Positions 1 to 6,172 are shown, counted from the stretch's first letter. The stretch: 6,172 nt of DNA from Balneolales bacterium (GCA_007133875.1 SLLW01000282.1:1-6172); one strand, 5' to 3'. The notes: generated from the sequence alone by a model not told the origin. Made by a program: numbers and translations.

Positions 1-350
1 AGAAATTGCATCCGACGATCGAATACCTGAATACGGCGGTTGTTACGGTCGGCGACGTAAATTTTAAGCTCATTGGTGGGGTCAATGGCAACCGGTGTAT
101 CGAACTGGTAATCGCCGCTGCCAATACGGCCGACCGAATCGATCCGTTCACCGTCGGGTGTGATTTTGAGAATGCGGTTGCGGCCGGTTTCGACGAGAAA
201 CAGATGGTCCAGTGTGGATGCGCGAATGCTTCTTGCATCATTGAGGCCGGAGAGTAACCGTTCCGGAGGGTCTGCGCGTAACGCGGCAGGTGCCAGGATC
301 AGCAGAGTGGCAAACAAACCTGCGGCCGTAAACAGTAGATGTCGGATCAT
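1..350 (-). CDS. Exported NHL-repeat / beta-propeller protein (C-terminus cut off by window edge)
   Basis: Only the first 116 residues are visible; the reading frame is open to base 1. The protein starts with a classic Sec signal peptide: MIRH, then a hydrophobic core of about residues 5-24, with likely cleavage after Ala26 (LRA|DPP). There is no lipobox cysteine, so a periplasmic or secreted protein is expected. After it come two NHL-type units: roughly residues 37-74, ending in VETGRNRILKITPDG, and 83-116, containing IYVADRNNRRIQVFD. The pattern (hydrophobic)YVAD-x-x-N-x-R-I-x-x-(aromatic) is typical of NHL blades in six-bladed propellers, which usually bind ligands or proteins. No specific function can be assigned. 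The ATG at 350 is the only reasonable start, because an in-frame TGA lies 24 bases upstream. It begins 10 bp after the purD stop, so it is probably co-transcribed with purD. No clear SD precedes it. Confidence 0.82.
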   Translation of the reverse strand, partial: MIRHLLFTAAGLFATLLILAPAALRADPPERLLSGLNDARSIRASTLDHLFLVETGRNRILKITPDGERIDSVGRIGSGDYQFDTPVAIDPTNELKIYVADRNNRRIQVFDRRMQF

Positions 351-360
351 GAGGATGTCA

Positions 361-1674
361 TCAGCTTCGGTTCAGCCCCTTGGCACCAATATCTCTCCTA
401 TAATACGCTTTATCAAATGTTATTTTATCAACTTCGCTGTAACAGTTAGAAATAGCCTGTTTCAGGTCCGGGCCGGAGGCCACAACCGTAAGCACCCGTC
501 CCCCGTTGGTGTAGAGTTTGCCATCCTCCAAACGCGTACCGCTGTGGAATACAACGGCATCACCGGAGACCCGGTCCACCCCGCTGATCTCCGCCCCTTT
601 GGTGTAGGCTTCCGGGTACCCGCCGGATGCCATCACAACACCGCAAAAGTGTTCGTCGGACATGGTGACATCGACCGTTTCCAGTTCAAAGTTGACGGTT
701 GCCATCATCACTTCAAGAAGATCCGATTTCATGGCCGGAAGCAGGACCTGACACTCCGGATCACCAAAACGGCAGTTATATTCAACAACTTTGGGCCCCT
801 CTTCGGTGATCATCAATCCGAGATAGAGTACACCACGATAGGGATAGCCCTCCAACTGCATCGCCCCGAGTGTGGGATAGAGAATGCTGTCCTCAATAAA
901 CGAGAGCATGCGCTTGTCGACGACCGGTGCCGGGGCATAGGCGCCCATGCCACCGGTATTGAGTCCGGTATCGCCCTCGCCGATCCGTTTGTGATCCTGG
1001 GCCGAGAGCAGCATCCGGGCATTGCGTCCGTCGGTGATGGCAAACAGCGAGGCCTCTTCGCCCTCCATGAACTCCTCAACAATCACCCGTGTGGCGGCTT
1101 TGCGCAGTGTCTCATCTTCACGGATACGCCGCAGATGATCCAGGGCTTCGTTTTTGTTTCTACAGATGAAAACTCCCTTCCCGGCTGCGAGTCCGTCGGC
1201 CTTGATGACCACCGGCCACTGTTGATTATCGATCCGGATCCAGCCTTCCAAATCATCCAAAACGGTTTCGCCGGAAAAGCTGGTCGACTCGGCGGTCGGG
1301 ATTTTGTACTTGTGCATCAGCCATTTGGCAAACGTTTTGCTGCCTTCCAGACGGGCGGCGTCTTTGGAGGGGCCGAAAACCTTATGTCCGCGCGCTTCAA
1401 GGTAGTCGGTAACGCCGTCCACCAGCGGCTGCTCGGGCCCGACGACGGTCAGGTCAATCCCTTTTTCGCTGATGAGTTTGGAGAGCGCTTCAAACCACGG
1501 TTCGGGTCCGTCGAAACGGCCCGGTGTGAGATTGATATTTTCTCCGAATTCTTCGGTTCCGGGATTTCCCGGGGCGATATACAGCTTTCCGAGCAGTGGT
1601 GACCGGGTGATGGACCACGCCAGGGCGTGCTCTCTGCCTCCGGATCCGAGTATCAGTACGTTGAAAGTTGCCAT
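361..1674 (-). CDS. purD: Phosphoribosylamine--glycine ligase (GAR synthetase)
   Basis: PurD joins 5-phosphoribosylamine and glycine, using ATP, to give glycinamide ribonucleotide, the second step of cytosolic de novo purine synthesis. The 437-residue product is close to the usual family length of about 420-430. The N-terminal phosphate-binding motif GSGGREHALAW is at 10-20. ATP-grasp elements follow: PVVIKADGLAAGKGV (154-168), EEFMEGEEASLF (200-211) and the glycine-rich GEGDTGLNTGGMGAYAP (232-248). The metal/ATP signature RFGDPECQ is at 302-309 and fits the family pattern RFGDPExQ. The C-terminal domain begins around HFCGVVMASGGYP (342-354). The frame stays open upstream to an ATG at 1731, but I chose 1674. 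It has an AAGGAT SD six bases upstream, and its N-terminus (MATFNVLILGSGGREH) matches the family, whereas the extra 19 residues have no family character and are encoded by an inverted repeat. purD lies 103 bp downstream of tpiA and 10 bp before the propeller gene. All expected motifs are intact. Confidence 0.97.
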   Translation of the reverse strand: MATFNVLILGSGGREHALAWSITRSPLLGKLYIAPGNPGTEEFGENINLTPGRFDGPEPWFEALSKLISEKGIDLTVVGPEQPLVDGVTDYLEARGHKVFGPSKDAARLEGSKTFAKWLMHKYKIPTAESTSFSGETVLDDLEGWIRIDNQQWPVVIKADGLAAGKGVFICRNKNEALDHLRRIREDETLRKAATRVIVEEFMEGEEASLFAITDGRNARMLLSAQDHKRIGEGDTGLNTGGMGAYAPAPVVDKRMLSFIEDSILYPTLGAMQLEGYPYRGVLYLGLMITEEGPKVVEYNCRFGDPECQVLLPAMKSDLLEVMMATVNFELETVDVTMSDEHFCGVVMASGGYPEAYTKGAEISGVDRVSGDAVVFHSGTRLEDGKLYTNGGRVLTVVASGPDLKQAISNCYSEVDKITFDKAYYRRDIGAKGLNRS

Positions 1675-1680
1675 CAGACG

Positions 1681-1686
1681 ATCCTT
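1681..1686 (-). promoter_or_regulatory. Ribosome binding site deciding the purD start
   Basis: On the minus strand AAGGAT lies six bases before the ATG at 1674, a good Shine-Dalgarno match and spacing. It supports 1674 over the upstream in-frame ATGs at 1731 and 1725. It also sits only five bases downstream of the inverted repeat at 1692-1724. Confidence 0.7.
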
Positions 1687-1691
1687 GGTTC

Positions 1692-1724
1692 TGCCGGACA
1701 CCGGCCCGTTAAACGGGCACGGCA
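1692..1724 (-). repeat. Nested inverted repeat in the purD leader
   Basis: The core is a perfect 7-bp inverted repeat around a single base (GCCCGTT A AACGGGC, 1704-1718, plus strand), able to form a GC-rich stem of about 6 bp with a 3-base loop. An outer TGCCG (1692-1696) can pair with CGGCA (1720-1724), leaving an asymmetric bulge of 7 bases against 1. A competing perfect 5-bp hairpin, GCCGG-ACA-CCGGC, overlaps it at 1693-1705, so two mutually exclusive folds are possible. No T-run follows on the minus strand, so it is not a standard intrinsic terminator. It lies in the 103-bp tpiA-purD gap, immediately before the purD ribosome binding site. A role in mRNA stability, processing or translation is inference. 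Confidence 0.6.
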
Positions 1725-1777
1725 TCAGCATATCGGCAATAATGAATGATTACAGGTAATTCAAAGATTGAATCTGC

Positions 1778-2548
1778 CTATTTCTGTTCGGCCGCGATCG
1801 AAACCAGTTTCGCGAAGCTGTCCGCCTTGAGGCTGGCTCCGCCAATAAGCCCGCCGTCGACGTCCGGATTCTGCATCAATTCTCCGGCATTGTCAGGTTT
1901 CATGCTGCCGCCATAGAGGATACGGATAGTATCTGCGACATCTTGTCCGAAGAGTCCCGTAAGTTCCTTGCGGATAAAGGCATGCATCTCCTGAGCCTGC
2001 TCCGGGGATGCGGTTTCACCGGTTCCGATAGCCCAGACCGGTTCATATGCGATAACGATTTTACCGGCATCGGAGGCGGAGAGTCCGGCCAGTGATCCGG
2101 TGGTCTGTGTCTTGACCACATCAAAGTGGCGGTTTGATTTGCGCTCGTCCAGGACTTCTCCGACACACACGATCGGCGTAATACCATCGGCCAGCGCTTT
2201 TTTCACTTTTTTGTTGATAATGGCATCATCTTCGCCGAAATATTCGCGGCGCTCGGAGTGACCGAGAATCACAAAATCGCACCCCAGTTCATTGAGCATG
2301 GTTGTGCTCACTTCGCCGGTAAAGGCACCGTTGTCCTCAAAATGGACATTCTGCGCACCGATTTTAACGGCACTTCCCGGCTTGCGGGCTTCAAACGCGG
2401 CCGGAAGGGAGATAAACGGCGGGCAAACAGCAGCCTCAACACCGGGTTTTTCCTGCTGAACGGCATCATCCAGCTGTCCGAAAAAATCGGCGGTTTCCTT
2501 CGGCCCCATGTTCATTTTCCAGTTACCGGCAATTAAAAAAGATCTCAT
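1778..2548 (-). CDS. tpiA: Triosephosphate isomerase
   Basis: This cytosolic glycolytic/gluconeogenic enzyme interconverts dihydroxyacetone phosphate and glyceraldehyde 3-phosphate. The product is 256 residues, the usual length. All catalytic elements are present: the N-terminal GNWKMN with Lys11, ILGHSERREYF with the electrophilic His97, AYEPVWAIGTG (167-177) with the catalytic base Glu169 and the flexible loop 6 after it, and the phosphate-binding YGGS (212-215) and GGLIGGASL (232-240). The ATG at 2548 overlaps the TGA of the upstream lipoprotein gene (ATGA, 4-bp overlap), and GGAG lies seven bases upstream inside that gene, so translational coupling is likely. Downstream, 103 bp separate the stop from purD, with a weak AT-rich inverted repeat at 1759-1773 (ATTCAA-AGA-TTGAAT). 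Nothing suggests loss of function. Confidence 0.98.
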   Translation of the reverse strand: MRSFLIAGNWKMNMGPKETADFFGQLDDAVQQEKPGVEAAVCPPFISLPAAFEARKPGSAVKIGAQNVHFEDNGAFTGEVSTTMLNELGCDFVILGHSERREYFGEDDAIINKKVKKALADGITPIVCVGEVLDERKSNRHFDVVKTQTTGSLAGLSASDAGKIVIAYEPVWAIGTGETASPEQAQEMHAFIRKELTGLFGQDVADTIRILYGGSMKPDNAGELMQNPDVDGGLIGGASLKADSFAKLVSIAAEQK

Positions 2549-3981
2549 TGTACTTCTCCATTGGTTAATAATGTATATAATTCTATCAATAATTCGCTGA
2601 AATTGTTTCCGTGGAATTTCCGGACGATTGTCCCGTCGTGGTCGATCAAAAACCGAACCGGAAGTTCATAAACATTCCACCGCTCTTCCAGGTCTGATTC
2701 GGCATAGGCTCCCGCCACAGCCACGGGCCAGTCCTGACCCCGTTCGTTAAAAAATGCTGCAACCGTCACGGGATTGGACTCGGTGGGTATGGTCAGAAAC
2801 CTGACCCCCTGATCGCTGTAAACACCGTGCAGCATCACCATCTGTGAAAACGATTGCTGATAGGCACGATCCGAAAGCCGCGCCACTTCAATCACAGCAG
2901 GGCCGCCCTGCAGATCATCCAGTGTCATCGGATAACTCACCAGGTCCTCGCCCGTCCACTCCGTAACATTCATTTCAAATTCCGGAAGCCGTTCGCCCCG
3001 TGCAAGATATTCAATATCATATCGCAATATTTCCAGCCACCTTGCCACCTGGTCATCCCCCGAATACTGCGCCTCGAAATCCCGGATATGACGCCGGGCA
3101 TCTTCGGTCCGGGAACTGTCGTACAGTATCTCAATCCGGTTCATGGCAATCTGCCGCTGTGTTTCCCGGGTTGTGCTTTCGGTTTCGAGCGAATCAATCC
3201 AGGCAAGGCCGGCATCCAGCCCGTTTTTGCGGAGTTGGGCCAGGAATCCGAATTGTGCGGCAAGCATCCGGATCTGCTCATCCTCTCCGGCCTCACGGAT
3301 TCGCTGTAACATCCTCTCGTCACTCTGCTGTTCGAGCAGGCGGAATGATTCGCGTGCGGCAAGCCGACCTGATACCATTCCCGGATGCTTTTCATATGCC
3401 TCCCAGTAGAGGTCACTCCAGGTATCCATGATATGGGGGATGGTGTCTTGCGATACCGCTCCCCCCGATACCAGCCTGATGACCCGGTTGAACTGCCGGT
3501 TGAGGCGCTCAACCAATTGCAGAGCATCATTTTCGCGAGAACGGATGTCGGCATGACCCGAAAACCGGGGAAGCACGCCATCGATGCGGACCGTATCGCC
3601 ATGGGCAAGAATCATGGTTGTGTCGGCAACCATACCCCGGCCCCGGTGAATTTCCAGCCGGTACAGATCGGGGGTCACAGAGCGCGCTGCTCCTTCAAAG
3701 TATCCTTCCCGGTCGGTTACTGCCCGGAATACCGTATCCGGACCGGCTGTGGAACTGTAATCCAGCACATAGACCCGGATCCCACTATAATCGCGGGTTT
3801 GATCCAGCGACTCGTCGACAGAGATGGTTCCCAGAACCCGAGCCGGCGGCCCTAGGTCGGCATCATCCGCTGAGCGGCCGCATCCACCGAACATTCCCAA
3901 AGCTATAAACAATATCATGACACTTTTTCCAAGCGACTTTCCGGCAATGACATGAGTTGTCTCTAAACGCACCTTATTCAT
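2545..3981 (-). CDS. Lipoprotein with a thioredoxin-like (TlpA-type) C-terminal domain lacking CxxC
   Basis: This 478-residue envelope protein has a basic N-terminus (K3, R5, K15, K19), a hydrophobic core (21-30) and a lipobox-like FGGC with the lipidation cysteine at 34. Residues about 47-140 look like a beta-sandwich: VLGTISVDES, then DREGYFEGA, then LAHGDTVRIDG. This resembles the DUF4369/carboxypeptidase-regulatory-like domain often found in front of TlpA-type domains in Bacteroidota. Residues about 148-330 are mostly helical and charged. Residues about 332-475 follow a thioredoxin fold, clearest at GVRFLTIPTE (392-401) and LPVRFLIDHDGTIVRKFHG (440-458), which includes the expected cis-proline region. 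Where the redox CxxC should be (AVIEVARLSDRAYQQSF, 362-378) there is no cysteine, and Cys34 is the only cysteine in the whole protein. It therefore cannot be a classical thiol oxidoreductase. The ATG at 3981 is the first possible start, with a TAA nine bases upstream in frame; AGGAGA lies 12 bases away. It overlaps gatB by 8 bp and tpiA by 4 bp. The exact role is unknown. Confidence 0.8.
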   Translation of the reverse strand: MNKVRLETTHVIAGKSLGKSVMILFIALGMFGGCGRSADDADLGPPARVLGTISVDESLDQTRDYSGIRVYVLDYSSTAGPDTVFRAVTDREGYFEGAARSVTPDLYRLEIHRGRGMVADTTMILAHGDTVRIDGVLPRFSGHADIRSRENDALQLVERLNRQFNRVIRLVSGGAVSQDTIPHIMDTWSDLYWEAYEKHPGMVSGRLAARESFRLLEQQSDERMLQRIREAGEDEQIRMLAAQFGFLAQLRKNGLDAGLAWIDSLETESTTRETQRQIAMNRIEILYDSSRTEDARRHIRDFEAQYSGDDQVARWLEILRYDIEYLARGERLPEFEMNVTEWTGEDLVSYPMTLDDLQGGPAVIEVARLSDRAYQQSFSQMVMLHGVYSDQGVRFLTIPTESNPVTVAAFFNERGQDWPVAVAGAYAESDLEERWNVYELPVRFLIDHDGTIVRKFHGNNFSELLIELYTLLTNGEVQ

Positions 3982-5425
3982 AATTTTTTATTCTCTCCTG
4001 CACCAGTTCCCGCACCATGCCCGGATTGGCTTTACCTTGTGATTGCTTCATAATCTGCCCGATAAAGAATCCGATCAGCCCCTGTTTACCGCCGATATAT
4101 TTCTGGACCTCGTCGGGATTGTCCCTGAGTACCTGGTCCACAATCGGTTCCAGAAAACCGCTGTCGGATACCTGGATCAGGTTCAACTCTTTGGCCACGG
4201 TTTCGGCATCTTTTTCATTCTCCAGCATGGCATCCAGAAGCGACTGCATCGCCGAAGAACTGATTTTGTCCTCCTCCCGGAGTGCAATAAGTCCGGCAAG
4301 CCGCCCGGCAGTGACGGGAAATTCGGTGATGCTGATCTCCCGCTCATTCATGATCCGCCGCACTTCGGTGATGATAATATTTGCAACCGCCTTGGCCCGG
4401 ACACCGTGCTCCAGAACCGCTTCAAAATAATCGGCCAGCGGACGATCTTCGGTCAGCGCCGAGGCATCTATTTCAGAGAGTTCAAACTCGGTCATATAGC
4501 GCTGGCGCCGCTCTTCGGGCAATTCAGGGATCTCCAGGCGGATCTCCTCGAGCATTTCATCTGTAACGATGACCGGCGGGATATCCGGCTCAGGAAAATA
4601 CCGGTAATCATGCGCCTCCTCCTTGGAGCGCATCTGACGCGTTTTCAATTCAACGGGATCCCAGAGCAGTGTCTGCTGGATCACATCCCCCCCCGACAAC
4701 ACCACCTCTTTCTGGCGTTCCACTTCGTAGGCAAGCGCCCGTTCAACATGGCGGAACGAATTGAGGTTCTTGATTTCGGTTCGGGTGGAGAGCTTCTCTT
4801 GTCCAACCGGCCGGATGGAGACGTTGGCATCACAGCGCAGGCTCCCCTCCTCCATATTGCCGTCACAGACACCGAGATAACGGACAATCTGCCAGATTTT
4901 GCGCATGTAGGCGCCGGCTTCTTTGGGTGAACGGATATCCGGCTCTGAGACAATCTCAAGCAGCGGAGTACCGGCGCGGTTCAGATCGATTAGCGTATTG
5001 TGCGGATCCTGATCATGGATCGATTTTCCGGCATCTTCTTCCATATGGATACGTGTGAGGCCAATCCGTTTGGTACTGCCGTCCTCCAGTTCGATATCGA
5101 GATGCCCGTGGTAACAGATCGGCGTTTCGAATTGCGAAATCTGATACCCTTTCGGCATATCGGGATAGAAATAGTTTTTTCGGGCAAATATCGATTTCTG
5201 CGCAATCTTGCAATGGGTAGCCAGGCCCAGACGAACCGCATAGCGGATCAGGTTTTCATTCGGAACGGGCAGGGTGCCGGGATGGCCCAGGCAGAGCGGG
5301 GTGACATTGGTATTGGGAGCTGACCCGAACCGGTTTGAGACAGGCGCGAAGGCCTTCGATTCAGAGAGCAGCTGTGCGTGTACTTCCAGTCCTATAACAG
5401 TTTCAAATTGCGTATCCACGCTCAT
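3974..5425 (-). CDS. gatB: Asp-tRNA(Asn)/Glu-tRNA(Gln) amidotransferase subunit B
   Basis: GatB is the tRNA-binding and kinase subunit of the cytosolic GatCAB complex. The complex converts mischarged Glu-tRNA(Gln) and/or Asp-tRNA(Asn) to Gln-tRNA(Gln)/Asn-tRNA(Asn), using ammonia channelled from GatA. The 483-residue product has the usual length. Diagnostic motifs run throughout: FETVIGLEVHAQL (7-19), LGHPGTLPVPN (46-56), RKNYFYPDMPKGYQISQFE (82-100), the family signature LIDLNRAGTPLLEIVSEPD (145-163), MEEGSLRCDANVSIRP (191-206), KNLNSFRHVERAL (219-231) and DYRYFPEPDIPPV (273-285). The C-terminal YqeY-like tRNA-binding domain follows (about 335-483), with GLIGFFIGQIMKQSQGKANP (449-468) near its end. 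The ATG at 5425 is preceded by an in-frame TGA 33 bases upstream with no alternative start between. The leader is T/A-rich with no SD. gatA and gatC are not in the window. gatB appears to be first in the minus-strand unit, driven from the divergent intergenic region. Confidence 0.98.
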   Translation of the reverse strand: MSVDTQFETVIGLEVHAQLLSESKAFAPVSNRFGSAPNTNVTPLCLGHPGTLPVPNENLIRYAVRLGLATHCKIAQKSIFARKNYFYPDMPKGYQISQFETPICYHGHLDIELEDGSTKRIGLTRIHMEEDAGKSIHDQDPHNTLIDLNRAGTPLLEIVSEPDIRSPKEAGAYMRKIWQIVRYLGVCDGNMEEGSLRCDANVSIRPVGQEKLSTRTEIKNLNSFRHVERALAYEVERQKEVVLSGGDVIQQTLLWDPVELKTRQMRSKEEAHDYRYFPEPDIPPVIVTDEMLEEIRLEIPELPEERRQRYMTEFELSEIDASALTEDRPLADYFEAVLEHGVRAKAVANIIITEVRRIMNEREISITEFPVTAGRLAGLIALREEDKISSSAMQSLLDAMLENEKDAETVAKELNLIQVSDSGFLEPIVDQVLRDNPDEVQKYIGGKQGLIGFFIGQIMKQSQGKANPGMVRELVQERIKNYE

Positions 5426-5680
5426 ATTAAAAAAAGTATCGGTAAAACGGTTTATTCAATCATTTGTCTGATGCATCACAGTAAAATACAAAATTTCAGG
5501 CTACCAAACACCTCGGGGATACGTGCAGAGACCACCGTTTTTTTCCGGCGATGTTGATTCTTGAATAAAATGTCCCTTATTTAATAAATCAAATTGAATA
5601 TATTGAAAATTCACCCGCCATTATTCCTGATTCACAGATAATCGTAACAGAATTAAATTTTTAATCTTAATATATCCGCT
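5426..5680. promoter_or_regulatory. Divergent AT-rich intergenic region, presumed promoters for gatB (-) and the right-hand lipoprotein gene (+)
   Basis: These 255 bp separate two divergently read genes and contain no convincing ORF, so both promoters should lie here. The sequence is markedly AT-rich compared with the genes. On the minus strand, TTTG (5508-5505), 16 bases and TATTTTAC (5488-5481) is a weak promoter-like pair. A perfect 10-bp palindrome, TGATGCATCA (5469-5478), lies just downstream of it, 43 bp before the gatB start. On the plus strand, TAAATTTT (5654-5661) matches seven of eight positions of the Bacteroidota -7 consensus TAnnTTTG, but no TTTG lies at the right distance upstream. 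ATTGAATAT/ATTGAAAAT (5593-5610) is a 9-base tandem repeat. The presence of promoters is inferred from gene orientation; the exact elements are uncertain. Confidence 0.5.
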
Positions 5681-6172
5681 ATGAAGATGTGTAAAGGTCA
5701 CCCTCTGTTCTCTGCTAGCGCAGCTTTCTCCCTGCTGCTGTTTCTCCTTCTTGCCGGCTGCTCCACCGATAATACCGCTCCGAACGACCACATTGATCAA
5801 ACGGAACCTGAAATAAGGGCATGGAGCAACTTTGAAGGGGTTCGTGTAAACGGACATCTCATGGAGTTTGGAAGCAGTCTGCGCATCTTGTCCCACCACG
5901 GCGGACTTCTTACCTGCTACGAGCCGTTGGGTGACGATCTGGCACATGCCCGCAACTTCCTGAACCATTTCTACGGCATGGAGATCGGTGAAGGACGCAT
6001 CCACTGCGGCCGGACCGCCAAAGAGCGTCAGCGCTCCGGGTTCGAAAGGGATGGCGACACCCAGATCGTGGATGTCACCCTTGAGGATCTGGAATTTATC
6101 CAGATGGTGACCGCCGGAAGTGGAGGCCGGACCGATGTCAGTGTGGAAGTCCGTGCCGAGGCGGATATGAAC
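5681..6172 (+). CDS. Lipoprotein of unknown function (5' part only; runs off the window)
   Basis: An open frame of 164 codons runs to the window end without a stop. It opens with a strong lipoprotein signal peptide: MKMCKGH, a hydrophobic stretch from residue 14 to 25 (LLLFLLLAG) and a canonical lipobox LAGC with the lipidated cysteine at 27, followed by STDN. The Ser at +2 and a short polar linker (about 28-44) suggest membrane anchoring; whether it reaches the surface is not shown. The mature part starts its fold near RAWSNFEGVRVNGHLMEFG (46-64) and is acidic, with a possible disulfide pair Cys79/Cys109. Near its end it shows a beta-strand-like alternation (TDVSVEVRAEAD, 151-162). I do not recognise the family; an extracellular enzyme or binding domain is possible but unsupported. 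ATG 5681 was chosen because an in-frame TAA lies 27 bp upstream; ATG 5687 is a less likely alternative. There is no SD. Codon usage and composition look like the neighbouring genes. Confidence 0.78.
   Translation, partial: MKMCKGHPLFSASAAFSLLLFLLLAGCSTDNTAPNDHIDQTEPEIRAWSNFEGVRVNGHLMEFGSSLRILSHHGGLLTCYEPLGDDLAHARNFLNHFYGMEIGEGRIHCGRTAKERQRSGFERDGDTQIVDVTLEDLEFIQMVTAGSGGRTDVSVEVRAEADMN

Noticed and set aside
160..1602. A 480-codon plus-strand ORF opposite purD.
   Set aside because: It lies antisense to a purD gene with all motifs intact, shows no recognisable domain, and is compositionally a frame shadow. Long antisense open frames are common in genes with biased third positions.
1675..1731. 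A 19-residue N-terminal extension of PurD starting at the ATG at 1731.
   Set aside because: The extension reads through the inverted repeat, has no PurD family character, and lies upstream of a good SD serving the ATG at 1674.
1759..1773. Inverted repeat ATTCAA-AGA-TTGAAT after tpiA as an intrinsic terminator.
   Set aside because: The stem is short and AT-rich and no T-run follows on the minus strand, so termination cannot be supported.
4043..4930. A 295-codon plus-strand ORF opposite gatB.
   Set aside because: It is antisense to the fully conserved gatB coding sequence, has no SD and has no recognisable family features.
5534..5552. T7 run near CACCG/CCGGCG in the divergent intergenic region as a terminator.
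   Set aside because: The T-run lies in the loop of only a weak 5-bp stem containing a G-U pair, and no gene ends here on either strand.
5621..6004. A 127-codon minus-strand ORF at the right edge.
   Set aside because: It is opposite a plus-strand frame with an unmistakable lipoprotein signal peptide (LAGC lipobox) that stays open to the window end. The minus frame has no recognisable feature.

Overview
The window reads as an ordinary chromosomal stretch of a bacterium, most likely from the Bacteroidota/Balneolota/Rhodothermota side of the FCB group. The evidence is indirect. There is a lipoprotein with a DUF4369-like front and a TlpA-like thioredoxin-fold tail, an architecture common in that group. 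The leaders in front of the two outward-facing genes are AT-rich and lack a Shine-Dalgarno (SD) sequence. Base composition is moderate by eye. No sequence search was possible, so the taxonomic placement is an inference.

Layout: one divergent intergenic region of 255 bp (5426-5680) separates two transcription units. To its left, all genes are on the minus strand, in the order gatB (5425-3974), a thioredoxin-fold lipoprotein (3981-2545), tpiA (2548-1778), purD (1674-361) and the start of a secreted NHL/beta-propeller protein (350 to beyond base 1). gatB and the lipoprotein gene overlap by 8 bp, and the lipoprotein gene and tpiA by 4 bp (ATGA). purD and the propeller gene are 10 bp apart. These spacings point to co-transcription, at least in two blocks. 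The only sizeable internal gap is the 103 bp between tpiA and purD, which holds a strong nested inverted repeat just upstream of the purD ribosome binding site. To the right, on the plus strand, is the 5' part of a lipoprotein gene of unknown function (5681 to beyond base 6172).

Function: three genes are core housekeeping functions: transamidation of mischarged Asp-/Glu-tRNA (GatB), glycolysis (triosephosphate isomerase), and the second step of de novo purine synthesis (PurD). They share no pathway. They are interleaved with envelope proteins: a lipoprotein whose thioredoxin-like domain has no active-site cysteines, and an exported beta-propeller. The clustering looks like a lineage-specific housekeeping operon rather than a dedicated system.

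I found no RNA genes, CRISPR arrays, insertion sequences, phage genes or attachment sites, and no convincing intrinsic terminator. I do not see a previously undescribed defence or mobile system here. The points most worth a second look are the cysteine-less thioredoxin-like lipoprotein, the structured purD leader, and the unidentified lipoprotein at the right edge.
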